Below are positions 1 through 5,739 of a stretch of DNA of 5,739 nucleotides, one piece after another. The notes under the pieces were generated by a model, which saw nothing but the letters and a program-made list of their open reading frames with translations, was not told where the DNA came from and searched no databases. This DNA is from Chitinophagaceae bacterium UBA2467 (GTDB lineage Bacteria > Bacteroidota > Bacteroidia > Chitinophagales > Chitinophagaceae), in the NCBI GenBank assembly GCA_002342205.1, contig DDPN01000028.1:1-5739 (forward strand). Direction: 5' to 3'. Position 1 is the first letter of the stretch. The number at the start of each line of letters is the position of its first letter. The position numbers were made by a program, and so were the translations under genes.

Positions 1-582
1 CTAAATGGTTCGGGTAATAAAGGGATGAATAAAGTGTATTGGGGATTAGATCAAAACCCACCTAAGGTAGCTGTGGGTGGCTTCACAGCTCAATCCACTG
101 TGTTTTTTGCGTCAGTGATTGGTCCGCGTGCTCCAATAGGAACTTATAAGGCTGTTTTGACAGTCGGGGATGTTAAAAAGGAGCAGCCCGTACAGCTTCT
201 AGAAAACCCAAGTGCTGGTTTTTCTGCCACACAAATTCAACTATTACATACGCAGGCGATGCGTTTATTTAAACTGGAGGAAGAACTATTTTATTTAAGT
301 GATTCTTTGGACAAGAAAATTTCTTCATTAAAGAAAAACACTTCTCGCAATGCCAAAGAAGATAGTCAACTCCAGGAATTAGAAAAATTCAGAGCTGAAA
401 TTATTGAGACCAATCGAAAGACGGTATTCTTTGATGAATTTAAATATCGTCGCAGGCTCAGTGATGTATATGTAGCAATTTGTACTGCACTAGAACCATT
501 CTCCGCTTCTAAAATTGGAGCAATTGAGGCGTTAGAGAAAGAGTTTGGAGAATTACAGATACGATTTAAACAGCTGCTGTAA
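1..582 (+). CDS. C-terminal part of a BNR/WD40-type repeat 'glycosyl hydrolase' (sortilin-like), 5' end outside window
   Basis: The reading frame is open from base 1 to a TAA at 580-582, giving 193 visible codons; codons before the ATG at base 25 fit the family, so that ATG is internal. The first ~60 residues resemble the closing beta domain of the large BNR/YVTN-repeat proteins annotated as glycosyl hydrolases in Bacteroidota: an 'N-K-V-Y-W-G-L-D' strand, then 'GPRAPIGTYKAVLTVGD' and 'EQPVQLLENP', matching the usual 'GP.A.PGTYTV.LTV....QPL.V..DP' pattern. After this comes a helical, charged tail (roughly from residue 75 to the end) rich in Lys/Glu and likely coiled coil, also typical of these proteins. 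The catalytic or ligand-binding propeller lies upstream, so activity cannot be judged; many members are called glycosidases only by fold. Family members are normally secreted. The last 17 bases overlap the convergent DUF3050 gene. The family call rests on pattern recall, not a search. Confidence 0.72.
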   Translation, partial: LNGSGNKGMNKVYWGLDQNPPKVAVGGFTAQSTVFFASVIGPRAPIGTYKAVLTVGDVKKEQPVQLLENPSAGFSATQIQLLHTQAMRLFKLEEELFYLSDSLDKKISSLKKNTSRNAKEDSQLQELEKFRAEIIETNRKTVFFDEFKYRRRLSDVYVAICTALEPFSASKIGAIEALEKEFGELQIRFKQLL

Positions 583-1354
583 CAGCAATTGATTGTTTAA
601 TCTCTGCTAAGGCTGCGTCCCAAAGTGCTATTCTTGACTGGAGTGCTTTGGACGCAGCTTCAATGGCAGATTGCCATTTTGCTTCGTCATTTCCGCAAAG
701 CTCTTGAGTCATTTCTATAGCCAGATGTGAGTGGTGGCCTCCGTCTACTTCAATATGTCTCTCTATGTAATATTTAGCAAGATCAATTGAATGTCCACCA
801 CTGGGTTGGATTTTCTCCAATATACTTGCAAACATTTCAGGGATTAAATCTTCTCTTCCAAATGTAAACACAGCAGCCAAGATATGCGGCTGATTTTGAT
901 CAATCAGCTCAAACGTATGTTTGGCAAACAATTTTGCAGCAGTAGGAAGTTGTGAAGCTGCAATTGCATCAGAAACGGGCGTGCCACTTTTTAGTTCTTG
1001 TACTAATTTTAGAATAGGGTTGCTATTAGCACCTGCTTGTTGCATCGCAGTTAAGTATAGCTCAAAATGACTAATCCGCTTGCCTTCTTGATCAACATCT
1101 GATTCTTCTCCTGTAACTATTTCATTGATAAGAAAACGCGTATTCGCGCTCCCTATAGGAATCCACGGGGTGGTGACACAGGTAAGATTACGTTGTAGCG
1201 ACTTTAGTAAAGACATAAAATCCCAGACCGCAACTACATGGTACTGCATGAAAATTCGGATAGCTTCTATCGTATCGATAGTAGCGTACAATTCGTGTTC
1301 AACAATTTGCTTTTGAAGAGGGGCGAGGGTTTGACGAATTCTCTCTATACTCAT
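566..1354 (-). CDS. DUF3050 family protein, heme-oxygenase-like fold with putative diiron-oxidase ligands
   Basis: This is a 262-residue protein starting MSIERIRQ. I chose the ATG at 1354; the frame could begin two codons earlier at a TTG (1360), but ATG is the simpler start. No signal peptide or membrane segment is seen, so it is cytoplasmic. The sequence is recognisable as DUF3050: 'MQYHVVAVWDFMSLLK' near residues 36-51, 'HFELYL' near 96-101, 'FGREDLIPEMF' near 165-175 and 'RHIEVDGGHHSHL' near 199-211. DUF3050 has no established reaction. What is visible is a ligand set like that of heme-oxygenase-like diiron oxidases (CADD, SznF, UndA): one of E78/E83/E84, H96, E168, and H200-x3-D204-x2-H207. 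I infer an iron-dependent oxidase or oxygenase; the substrate is unknown. The gene lies 57 bp after the barrel gene on the same strand and may be the last of that transcript. Its 3' end overlaps the glycosidase gene by 17 bp. Confidence 0.85.
   Translation of the reverse strand: MSIERIRQTLAPLQKQIVEHELYATIDTIEAIRIFMQYHVVAVWDFMSLLKSLQRNLTCVTTPWIPIGSANTRFLINEIVTGEESDVDQEGKRISHFELYLTAMQQAGANSNPILKLVQELKSGTPVSDAIAASQLPTAAKLFAKHTFELIDQNQPHILAAVFTFGREDLIPEMFASILEKIQPSGGHSIDLAKYYIERHIEVDGGHHSHLAIEMTQELCGNDEAKWQSAIEAASKALQSRIALWDAALAEIKQSIAVTAAV
610..660 (+). other. long imperfect hairpin downstream of the glycosidase stop codon, inside DUF3050 coding DNA
   Basis: The left arm (610-629, containing GCTGCGTCC) pairs with the right arm (642-660, containing GGACGCAGC) around a 12-nt loop, with one bulged C among 619-621. 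Pairs 611-659, 626-645 and 627-644 are G-U in plus-strand RNA but would be C-A mismatches in minus-strand RNA, so the fold is better on the glycosidase transcript. It begins 28 nt after that gene's stop codon, a position that suits a 3'-end structure. No U-run follows it directly, so it is not a classic intrinsic terminator alone. The stem also encodes an Ala-rich helix of DUF3050, so chance is possible. Confidence 0.45.
662..680 (+). terminator. candidate intrinsic terminator of the glycosidase transcript
   Basis: A perfect 6-bp stem, AATGGC (662-667) with GCCATT (673-678), encloses a 5-nt loop, and the T-run at 677-680 overlaps the stem end. It follows immediately after the larger 610-660 hairpin, so the two together could end the plus-strand transcript within the antisense DUF3050 gene. 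The stem is short and the T-run is only four bases, so this is weak evidence. Confidence 0.3.
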
Positions 1355-1364
1355 ACACAATTAA

Positions 1365-1372
1365 CAAAGATG
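1365..1372 (-). promoter_or_regulatory. weak -7-like element upstream of the DUF3050 gene
   Basis: The minus strand reads CATCTTTG, one mismatch from the Bacteroidota -7 consensus TAnnTTTG, and ends 10 nt before the ATG at 1354. A TTTG lies further upstream, but the 26-nt spacing is longer than the usual 19-21. The gap to the upstream barrel gene is 57 bp, enough for a promoter but equally consistent with read-through. Low confidence. Confidence 0.18.
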
Positions 1373-1411
1373 GTGCTGAGAAAGTTTGAAGTTTCAGTCA
1401 AATTTTTTGGA

Positions 1412-2074
1412 CTAAAGCGAATACATGACTCTCACGCCCATGTTCATTTGAAATCGCCATTGTTGGGAATTGACCAACCATGCTGGATCGGGGCTGAACA
1501 TAATTTTGCATTTAGGTCTCACACTCTCCACCAACGCGGGGTTTACTACTGATGTGTAATTGGTAAATAGTGTTTTAGCGCCCAGACCCATAAAAAAATC
1601 GAAAGAAAAATGATTTCTTAATCGCACCACTCCTCCCATTTGTGCGGTTATTGTTGCAAATGGCGATTTAATCACTGCGCTAGAATAGTGTATGCTACTG
1701 TCGCTATAGAATTTTTTTTCATAGTAGGACCCCGAACTCGTTGTCGCCCATTGTCTGTGTGCATAGGATAATTGAACTCCACAATATCCAACTGCTGAAG
1801 ATTCCATTGAGGTGAAAAAATACCTTAATTCTGGCTTGATTCTAAGGTATTGACTATTGATAGTAGCAGTGTTATCAGGTTTTCCGACTGACTTAGTTAG
1901 CTCAGTTAATAATTGGAGTTTGGAGTCTAAGCGATAGGCAGCTCCTACTTGTACGCCATATCGGATGTCAGGTACTAGTACGACCGCAGGCGTGTAAGTC
2001 AAAGACCATATCGAAGATTGTGCGGATAAAATCTTGACTGTGAGTAATAGTAGTATGAGTGGGAGCTTTTTCAT
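1412..2074 (-). CDS. small outer-membrane beta-barrel protein (DUF3575-like)
   Basis: This 220-residue protein begins with a Sec signal peptide: positive MKK, a hydrophobic stretch to about residue 16, and a likely cut after 'LSA' (A18|Q19). The mature ~202 residues alternate polar and hydrophobic residues in strand-sized segments, with a conserved-looking 'YLRIKPELRYFF' at about 76-87, a Gly-rich 'GLGAKTLF' at about 163-170 and a C-terminal strand 'GVRVMYSL'. This matches the small 8-strand-sized Bacteroidota barrels often labelled DUF3575 or 'outer membrane beta-barrel'. The final residue is Leu rather than the more usual Phe/Tyr, with Tyr two positions earlier. No enzymatic motif is visible. 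Its ATG overlaps the lipase stop codon (ATGA on the minus strand), implying translational coupling, so it is probably made in step with the lipase and sits in the same envelope. Whether it helps export, anchors the lipase or admits its products is not visible. Confidence 0.75.
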   Translation of the reverse strand: MKKLPLILLLLTVKILSAQSSIWSLTYTPAVVLVPDIRYGVQVGAAYRLDSKLQLLTELTKSVGKPDNTATINSQYLRIKPELRYFFTSMESSAVGYCGVQLSYAHRQWATTSSGSYYEKKFYSDSSIHYSSAVIKSPFATITAQMGGVVRLRNHFSFDFFMGLGAKTLFTNYTSVVNPALVESVRPKCKIMFSPDPAWLVNSQQWRFQMNMGVRVMYSL

Positions 2075-3333
2075 TTAAAAACAGCTAGTAAAATTCTTTC
2101 CTTTCCAGGTTTTGATGGAATTGTAAGGGTTTGCCCATTAAAATAAATCTTCAGTAATTGATTTTGATCTGCTTGTAAATTTAGGTCTATTCCTGCAATA
2201 AAAGGGGTGGCATTGAACTGCTTGATCGACTGCCCAGAACTTACCTTATCACCGTCCTCATAGATAAAACTAGTAATCGCAGTTTTAGAGGCGGGTGTAA
2301 GCTCGGGTGAACAAATGGATACTCCATTTACGGAAACAGAATCACGGCCGCTTATCATCGCCTGCGTAGCAGAATAGACAACAAGTACGGATTGATCTTC
2401 TTTTCTAGGAATTTGATTCAGAAGTGCGCTAATCATATTGCCTTTTGGAAACCCACGTAGATAAACGAGTGGATCAGCATGCGTGAAAGCAGGGAAGAAA
2501 TAAGAGATAGTACGTTGCGTTGAATCGGCCGCAATCAGCTCAAATTCATAGGGTATTCCCTTTGAAAGGGTGATGGGCTCCCAATTTCCATTTTTATCAG
2601 TATTTATTTTTGTAGCGGTAGACTTTCTATCACCAGTGATCTTGTCTAAACTATAAACATTTATTAAAGCACCGCTCATTGGTAGATTGTCTCCAAGTGT
2701 AACGGCTCTTCCTGCTAATTTTATTTTTCTTTTTGTTGAAGTGTGGGGTTTGCTAGTATTTTTTTCTTGAATGAAATTCAGCATCGTTGTAAGTGATTTT
2801 TCAGTAGTAGCAACTTGGTAATGATCTTCCTCAATTAGTTTTAGGTTTTGAGCTCCTTCAACAGGTCCCCCGTTTGTGCCTGCTACTTTATCACCCTCGG
2901 AATAAATATTTAGGCATTTACTATTGGGAAACCAAGCGTATTCTGACGACCATTTTCGGCTGCCTATTTGTACATAGTGTGCGATTTTTTTTGCTCGCGT
3001 GCTATCCCGTAAATAATTTCTTGCAACGCCCCCACCTGCTGAATGTCCTACTAGATCTACTTGGCTTGCACCCGTGTTAGCAAGGGTCTGTTCAATAACA
3101 ATATTTAATAAGCTATCAGTGCGCCGCATATTTCCACCCAAACTGTTCCAATCAAATGCAACTAAATAATTTTCGCAGTAGCCTGCTTTTTTAAAATAGT
3201 AAACGGCATTTGACCAAGTATCGCCCGATGCTAAAAAGCCGTGAATGAAAATTACAGGTCTATAGCTCTTAGTACACTGGGCCGATATTAAATATGAATG
3301 TGCAAATAATATGACTACTAACAATAATCTCAT
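2071..3333 (-). CDS. secreted alpha/beta-hydrolase lipase with AF-lipase-like C-terminal beta domains
   Basis: This 420-residue protein has a Sec signal peptide (about residues 1-18, cut after 'LISA'), so it acts in the periplasm or outside the cell. Residues ~25-190 are an alpha/beta hydrolase of the class-2 lipase type: oxyanion-hole 'IHGFLASG' (H31-G32), nucleophile elbow G96-H-S98-A-G, acid D148 in 'YSEGDKVAG' and H171 in 'EEDHYQ'. The triad is therefore complete, and carboxylester hydrolysis, probably of lipids, is expected. Residues ~203-300 resemble the lipase C-terminal domain of Archaeoglobus-lipase relatives ('GALINVYSLD', 'DKNGNWEPI', 'PYEFEL', 'FTHADPLVYLRGFP'), where it helps bind long-chain substrate. 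Residues ~310-420 form a second beta region ('VNGVSICSP', 'IYEDGD', 'PFIAGIDLNL') also seen in such lipases. Cys20 is not in a good lipobox (preceded by Gln), so I do not call it a lipoprotein. The gene lies 35 bp downstream of the DUF6526 gene and overlaps the next gene by 4 bp. Confidence 0.85.
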   Translation of the reverse strand: MRLLLVVILFAHSYLISAQCTKSYRPVIFIHGFLASGDTWSNAVYYFKKAGYCENYLVAFDWNSLGGNMRRTDSLLNIVIEQTLANTGASQVDLVGHSAGGGVARNYLRDSTRAKKIAHYVQIGSRKWSSEYAWFPNSKCLNIYSEGDKVAGTNGGPVEGAQNLKLIEEDHYQVATTEKSLTTMLNFIQEKNTSKPHTSTKRKIKLAGRAVTLGDNLPMSGALINVYSLDKITGDRKSTATKINTDKNGNWEPITLSKGIPYEFELIAADSTQRTISYFFPAFTHADPLVYLRGFPKGNMISALLNQIPRKEDQSVLVVYSATQAMISGRDSVSVNGVSICSPELTPASKTAITSFIYEDGDKVSSGQSIKQFNATPFIAGIDLNLQADQNQLLKIYFNGQTLTIPSKPGKERILLAVFK

Positions 3334-3368
3334 TTGAGTATAGAACTTACTTTAGGAAAAAATAATAC

Positions 3369-3797
3369 TCAAACACGATACGTATCTGGCCTCCATTGCT
3401 GAATAGCTTTTTTGATTTCACTGGAGCGAAGTTTTTCAGTACTTGCCCTTTTGGCTAGCTCGGGAAACTCTGCATCACTCGCAAATCGAAGTGCCACAAT
3501 TTGTCCGATTCGTAACTGAGGGTCAAGCGGTTTTCCAGTCAGGACAAAGTGTCTAAAATTTTCTTCGTTCCGAATAACCCGGTCTTGCACTTTGAGTGAA
3601 TACATTCTTGCAATTCCTGCAATACAGAAAAGCAGAAAAAAGGCAATAGTTAAAAGAATTGATGTGATTAGGTTTTCGGTCGAAGTGTTTAGCAACCCAA
3701 TCGCTGCTAGCACTAGGCCAACTAATGATAGGGGGAGTATTAGGTAATGGAAAAAGGGATGGAAACGCTTATGATTTGAAAAGTTTTGATGGTTCAT
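3369..3797 (-). CDS. DUF6526 family small membrane protein
   Basis: I place the start at the ATG at 3797, giving 142 residues beginning MNHQNFSNHKRFHP, which matches the usual N-terminus of this family ('QN(Y/F).NH.R..P'). The frame stays open upstream to an ATG at 3926, but those 43 codons look non-coding and would fill the divergent promoter region. Two membrane segments are visible, about residues 16-36 and 43-64. A soluble C-terminal part follows with the family's conserved stretches: 'VQDRVIRNEENFRHF' (about 70-84), 'LTGKPLDPQ' (86-94), 'GQIVALRFASD' (98-108), and 'EIKKAIQQWRPD' (127-138) close to the C-terminus. The function of DUF6526 is unknown; the architecture suggests an inner-membrane protein with the tail on one side. 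It is the first gene of the minus-strand run, 35 bp before the lipase gene. A role linked to the lipase is possible but only by position. Confidence 0.82.
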   Translation of the reverse strand: MNHQNFSNHKRFHPFFHYLILPLSLVGLVLAAIGLLNTSTENLITSILLTIAFFLLFCIAGIARMYSLKVQDRVIRNEENFRHFVLTGKPLDPQLRIGQIVALRFASDAEFPELAKRASTEKLRSSEIKKAIQQWRPDTYRV

Positions 3798-3812
3798 ATA
3801 AAATGCTTTTAT
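3798..3812. repeat. small inverted repeat abutting the DUF6526 start codon
   Basis: ATAAAA (3798-3803) and TTTTAT (3807-3812) are perfect reverse complements around TGC, directly upstream of the ATG at 3797. It could be an operator half-site pair or a weak hairpin in the leader, but a short AT-rich palindrome like this is common by chance. Confidence 0.2.
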
Positions 3813-3820
3813 CAAAGATA
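3813..3820 (-). promoter_or_regulatory. candidate Bacteroidota -7 promoter element for the minus-strand gene run
   Basis: The minus strand reads TATCTTTG, an exact match to the TAnnTTTG -7 consensus, ending 15 nt before the ATG at 3797. That would give a very short leader and supports the 3797 start over the longer frame. No -33 TTG is found 19-21 nt further upstream, so the promoter is incomplete by consensus. Confidence 0.35.
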
Positions 3821-3951
3821 CGTTTGGTTGATCCATGTTAGAAGGGGTCATTTTAAGTAACATATTATTTGCACATGATCTTATATTTCCTGCAAAAATT
3901 CCTATCTTTCTGAGGGTAAATTTCATTCTGTAAATTCTATAAGTCTTGTCA

Positions 3952-5739
3952 ATGTCAAAAGAGAAATCTTATATCAAAAGGCGTTCGTTTCTTAAAGTCA
4001 CTGCCCTTGCGGGGGGAGGGTTGGCAATCAATTTTTCTTGGTTGCCGGCTTTTGGACAAATAGGTAATGCCGATCAGCGCGGGTTGCCAGATGATTGGGT
4101 TGAAATCAATGGGTTTATAAAAATTACACCGGACAATATCATTAAGATATTAAACCCTAATCCTGACTTTGGACAAAACGTGATGACCTCACTTCCTATG
4201 ATTGTAGCGGAAGAACTCGATGCAAACTGGGAAAAGGTGGTAGTAGAGATGGCGCCGCATAATAATAAGTTAGGTCCACAGTTTACGGGAGGTAGTAACT
4301 CAATTAGAATGTATTGGAAGCCTTTACGTGAAGCGGGTGCAAAGGCTCGTTATATGTTAATGCAGGCCGCAGCGGAAACGTGGAAAGTGCCCATTGAAGA
4401 AATAACAACTAATGCTTCGATGATTTATCATAAGAAAAGTGGTAAGTCGGGCACATACGGAAGTTTTGCATCAATGGCCGCAACATTACCAGTTCCAAAA
4501 GCAGTGAAGTTGAAGAATGTAAATGATTTTAAGATTGTTGGACACTCGCAGCAAAATGTCGAAGGATTAAAAATTGTAACAGGCACTTCTCTTTTTGGTT
4601 TGGATTATAAACAAAAGGGGATGCTCATAGCAATGATTGAACATCCCCCTGCATTTGGCATGAAGCTTGAGTCTTATGATGCTTCTGAAACATTAAAAAT
4701 GCCGGGTATCAAGGATGTTTTTACATTGAAATTGTATGATGACAATTTTGAGCAAGGAAGTTTTGATACAAGGACGTTTAATGATTTGCTGGTTGTAGTA
4801 GGAAATACAACTTGGGAAGTAATGAATGCCCGGAAAAAATTAAAGGTCAACTGGCAACCTGCAGGGGATAGAAAAGATTACATGGCCGGAAGAGGCAGCA
4901 AGTCAGAAGTGATAGTACCCGGTAACCTTGAGTCTACTTCCCGGCAACTTGAAATGATGAAGGAGATGGCTGCAAAGCCAGCTCAATTACTACGCAAGGA
5001 TGGGGATCCTGAAGCTGCCTTCAAAAATGCTGCACAGATTATTGAGCGTACGTACACCGCTCCTTTTTTAGCCCATAACTGCATGGAGCCAATGAATTTT
5101 TTTGCCCATGTTACCGATGAAAAAGCGTTGTTAGTTGGACCGCTACAAGCGCCGGGCTGGATACAACCTACCTTGGCCAAGCTCTTAAAAATGCCCACCG
5201 AGAAAATTGAAATTCAAATGACCCGGATGGGTGGTGGTTTTGGTCGTAGGGCCTATGGTCATTATCTCTCTGAGGTAGCGTTGATCTCTAAAAAAATGCA
5301 AGCGCCTGTAAAATTGGTCTACACGCGTGAAGATGATATGACCTATGGCATTTATCGTCCAATGTATACTGCCACGTATCGCGCTGCATTAGATGCGAAT
5401 AAAAATCTGATTGGTTTTCATGTAAAGGGAGGAGGAATTCCTGAGCATCCCATACATGCAAATAGATTTCCTGCGGGCGCTGTTGAAAACTATCTGGCAG
5501 AGGGTTGGCAAATTCCTTCGAATATTACAATCGGAGCATTCAGAGCTCCACGCTCTAATTTTAATGCAGCGGCAGAGCAATCATTTCTTGATGAATTGGC
5601 AGAGGCAATGGGTAAAGACCCCATTGATTTTCGATTAGAGCTCTTGAAGAAGGCAAAAGAAAATCCTGTAGGTAAGAATAACGAATATGATGCAGAACGT
5701 TATGCGGGTGTTCTGCAGTTGCTTAAAGAAAAATCAGGA
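3952..5739 (+). CDS. Tat-exported molybdopterin-binding large subunit, isoquinoline 1-oxidoreductase (IorB) type; 3' end outside window
   Basis: The frame is open from ATG 3952 to the window end (596 codons); IorB-type proteins usually exceed 700 residues, so the C-terminal part is missing. Residues 9-15 'KRRSFLK' plus a hydrophobic stretch form a clear Tat signal, so it is exported folded with its cofactor. Residues ~50-200 are the IorB-type N-terminal region ('PDFGQNVMTSLPMIVAEELD', 'GGSNSIR', 'AGAKARYML'). Residues ~205-300 match the a/b-hammerhead domain ('TGTSLFGLDY', 'MPGIKDV'). Molybdopterin-binding motifs follow: 'HNCMEPMN' (375-382), 'GPLQAPGW' with Q399, 'MGGGFGRR' (426-433) and 'FRAPRSN', then 'FLDELAEAMGKDPIDFR' (530-561). 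The catalytic Glu of xanthine dehydrogenase-family enzymes lies in the missing part. Such enzymes hydroxylate N-heterocycles or aldehydes with a separate [2Fe-2S] subunit; that gene is not upstream, so it may lie downstream. The real substrate is unknown. Confidence 0.9.
   Translation, partial: MSKEKSYIKRRSFLKVTALAGGGLAINFSWLPAFGQIGNADQRGLPDDWVEINGFIKITPDNIIKILNPNPDFGQNVMTSLPMIVAEELDANWEKVVVEMAPHNNKLGPQFTGGSNSIRMYWKPLREAGAKARYMLMQAAAETWKVPIEEITTNASMIYHKKSGKSGTYGSFASMAATLPVPKAVKLKNVNDFKIVGHSQQNVEGLKIVTGTSLFGLDYKQKGMLIAMIEHPPAFGMKLESYDASETLKMPGIKDVFTLKLYDDNFEQGSFDTRTFNDLLVVVGNTTWEVMNARKKLKVNWQPAGDRKDYMAGRGSKSEVIVPGNLESTSRQLEMMKEMAAKPAQLLRKDGDPEAAFKNAAQIIERTYTAPFLAHNCMEPMNFFAHVTDEKALLVGPLQAPGWIQPTLAKLLKMPTEKIEIQMTRMGGGFGRRAYGHYLSEVALISKKMQAPVKLVYTREDDMTYGIYRPMYTATYRAALDANKNLIGFHVKGGGIPEHPIHANRFPAGAVENYLAEGWQIPSNITIGAFRAPRSNFNAAAEQSFLDELAEAMGKDPIDFRLELLKKAKENPVGKNNEYDAERYAGVLQLLKEKSG

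Larger units (their letters stand above)
3798..3951. promoter_or_regulatory. divergent intergenic region between DUF6526 and the molybdenum hydroxylase gene
   Basis: These 154 bp separate two outward-facing start codons and must hold the promoters for both directions. The stretch is AT-rich. Apart from the -7-like element and small inverted repeat listed separately, the plus strand has TATATTTC (at 3883) and TATCTTTC (3903-3910), each one mismatch from TAnnTTTG, the latter 41 nt before the ATG at 3952. No well-spaced -33 TTG was found for these. No Shine-Dalgarno sequence precedes either start. Confidence 0.5.

Noticed and set aside
1267..1281. Palindrome CTATCG-TAT-CGATAG
   Set aside because: It lies within DUF3050 coding DNA with no partner copy or promoter context; a 6-bp arm is expected by chance.
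1125..1552. Two overlapping plus-strand open frames (1125-1316 and 1238-1552)
   Set aside because: They lie antisense to the DUF3050 and barrel genes, have no recognisable domain, and one spans the intergenic gap; the minus-strand proteins explain this DNA.
2071..2310. Possible type IX secretion sorting domain at the lipase C-terminus
   Set aside because: The last residues do not show the usual CTD motifs, and the region fits the lipase C-terminal beta domains better.
2874..3080. Plus-strand open frame of 68 codons
   Set aside because: It is antisense to the catalytic core of the lipase, which has a full triad; no independent coding sign.
3274..3333. Possible lipoprotein signal on the lipase (Cys20)
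   Set aside because: The residue before Cys is Gln ('SAQC'), which does not fit a lipobox; a cut after A18 is more natural.
4983..5638. Short open frames on both strands inside the molybdenum hydroxylase gene
   Set aside because: The 596-codon Moco-binding frame runs through the whole stretch with conserved motifs; the short frames are shadows.
1..5739. Mobile element, CRISPR array, phage or defence system, tRNA
   Set aside because: No direct-repeat arrays, transposase or integrase motifs, nuclease/helicase domains or tRNA-like cloverleafs were found on either strand.

Overview
The window looks like an ordinary chromosomal segment of a Bacteroidota bacterium, probably Cytophagales-like. The evidence is the gene content (a sortilin/BNR-type glycosidase C-terminus, a small KPELRYF-type outer-membrane barrel, DUF6526, a Tat-exported molybdenum hydroxylase), start codons without clear Shine-Dalgarno sequences, and a moderately AT-rich composition judged by eye. 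There are no tRNA or rRNA genes, CRISPR arrays, IS elements or integrases.

Layout: (1) bases 1-582, plus strand: the 3' end of a large secreted BNR/WD40-type repeat 'glycosyl hydrolase'. (2) bases 566-3797, minus strand: four co-directional genes, read right to left. They encode a DUF6526 two-helix membrane protein, then after 35 bp a secreted lipase with an Archaeoglobus-lipase-like C-terminal region, then with a 4-bp ATGA overlap a small outer-membrane beta-barrel protein, then after 57 bp a DUF3050 protein. The DUF3050 gene runs tail-to-tail into gene 1, with the two reading frames overlapping by 17 bp. (3) bases 3798-3951: a 154-bp divergent promoter region. (4) bases 3952-5739, plus strand: the first 596 codons of a Tat-exported molybdopterin-binding large subunit of the isoquinoline 1-oxidoreductase (IorB) type, cut by the window end before its C-terminal active-site part.

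The lipase and barrel are very likely co-translated and form the clearest functional pair: a signal-peptide-bearing esterase/lipase and an envelope protein. Membership of DUF6526 and DUF3050 in the same transcript is inferred from spacing only. No dramatic new system is visible. The points most worth a second look are that the DUF3050 protein carries the ligand pattern of heme-oxygenase-like diiron oxidases (E, H, E and H-x3-D-x2-H), and that a long hairpin just past the glycosidase stop codon has wobble pairs that fold only in the plus-strand RNA although the DNA codes for DUF3050 on the other strand.
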